The notes beneath the pieces are model-generated. The model was not told where the DNA came from, made no database searches, and saw nothing but the letters and a program-made list of their open reading frames with translations. Positions 31,535 through 31,537 of a stretch of DNA of 31,537 bases are shown here, piece after piece. A program made the position numbers and the translations under genes. Origin of the DNA: Aphodousia faecalis (lineage in GTDB: Bacteria; Pseudomonadota; Gammaproteobacteria; Burkholderiales; Burkholderiaceae_F); contig DVGM01000035.1 of NCBI GenBank assembly GCA_018712705.1, positions 1 through 31,537 on the forward strand. The letters are read 5' to 3'. Every line of letters starts with the position of its first letter. The first letter of the stretch is position 1.

Positions 31535-31537
31535 ATG
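31535..31537 (+). CDS. Start codon of a further gene cut by the window edge
   Basis: The last three bases are ATG, preceded by AAGGAAAG (31521-31528). This is a good ribosome site, so a gene probably starts here and continues outside the window. Nothing of its product can be seen. Confidence 0.45.

Noticed and set aside
1..31537. CRISPR array, prophage or intact insertion sequence
   Set aside because: No regularly spaced direct repeats, phage structural genes or intact transposase were seen.

Overview
The window looks like chromosomal DNA of a Gram-negative, moderate-GC proteobacterium. A gut betaproteobacterium of the Sutterellaceae type (Burkholderiales) is my best guess, but it is an inference from gene content and general protein character, not from a marker gene. 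Support for a Gram-negative: several lipoproteins with lipoboxes, a LolA-like carrier, an RND/MMPL exporter, the rnr-rlmB pair and a FixJ-type response regulator. There is no CRISPR array, no intact insertion sequence and no rRNA.

Positions 1-16190. A FixJ-type response regulator (254-883) ends at a terminator. A small lipoprotein gene follows, and then an unbroken, mostly overlapping run of 17 genes (1450-16190), which is an aryl polyene (APE, xanthomonadin/flexirubin-like pigment) cluster. In order it holds a half-length ketosynthase partner, an acyltransferase, two acyl carrier proteins, a membrane protein, an AMP ligase fused to a hotdog dehydratase, a glycosyltransferase, an LpxL-like acyltransferase, a LolA-like protein, an MMPL exporter, a lipoprotein, ketosynthase, dehydratase, ketoreductase, second ketosynthase, phosphopantetheinyl transferase and O-methyltransferase. 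The working model comes from characterised APE systems. The ligase loads an aryl acid on an ACP, the KS/KR/DH set extends it to a conjugated polyene without full reduction, the acyl/glycosyl transferases attach it to a lipid, and the exporter, LolA-like protein and lipoprotein move it to the outer membrane. Compared with E. coli-type clusters as I recall them, the ligase and one dehydratase are fused, the glycosyltransferase and acyltransferase are separate genes, and the small thioesterase is missing.

Positions 16191-20715. An AbgA-like M20 amidohydrolase is followed by a stand-alone allophanate-hydrolase C-terminal-like protein. Next comes a strongly structured minus-strand element with its own terminator (18219-18501), probably an unrecognised non-coding RNA. 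A minus-strand lipoprotein, a small membrane protein and a Sel1-repeat protein follow.

Positions 20716-23635. A largely gene-free stretch leads into a minus-strand arsenic-type locus: arsR, a UPF0718 permease, a small CxxC redox protein and arsC. It has a clear sigma70 promoter and TCAAA/TTTGA palindromes that are likely ArsR operators. An 80-bp-spaced inverted repeat follows.

Positions 23653-31537. rlmB and rnr lie on the minus strand. A divergent tRNA-Leu(CAG) with terminator comes next, then two divergent EamA transporters (one frameshifted at an A8 run), a small uncharacterised protein and a class I aspartate/aromatic aminotransferase. The window ends with a short secretory-signal ORF that carries a C9 tract at its fourth codon, then the start codon of a further gene.
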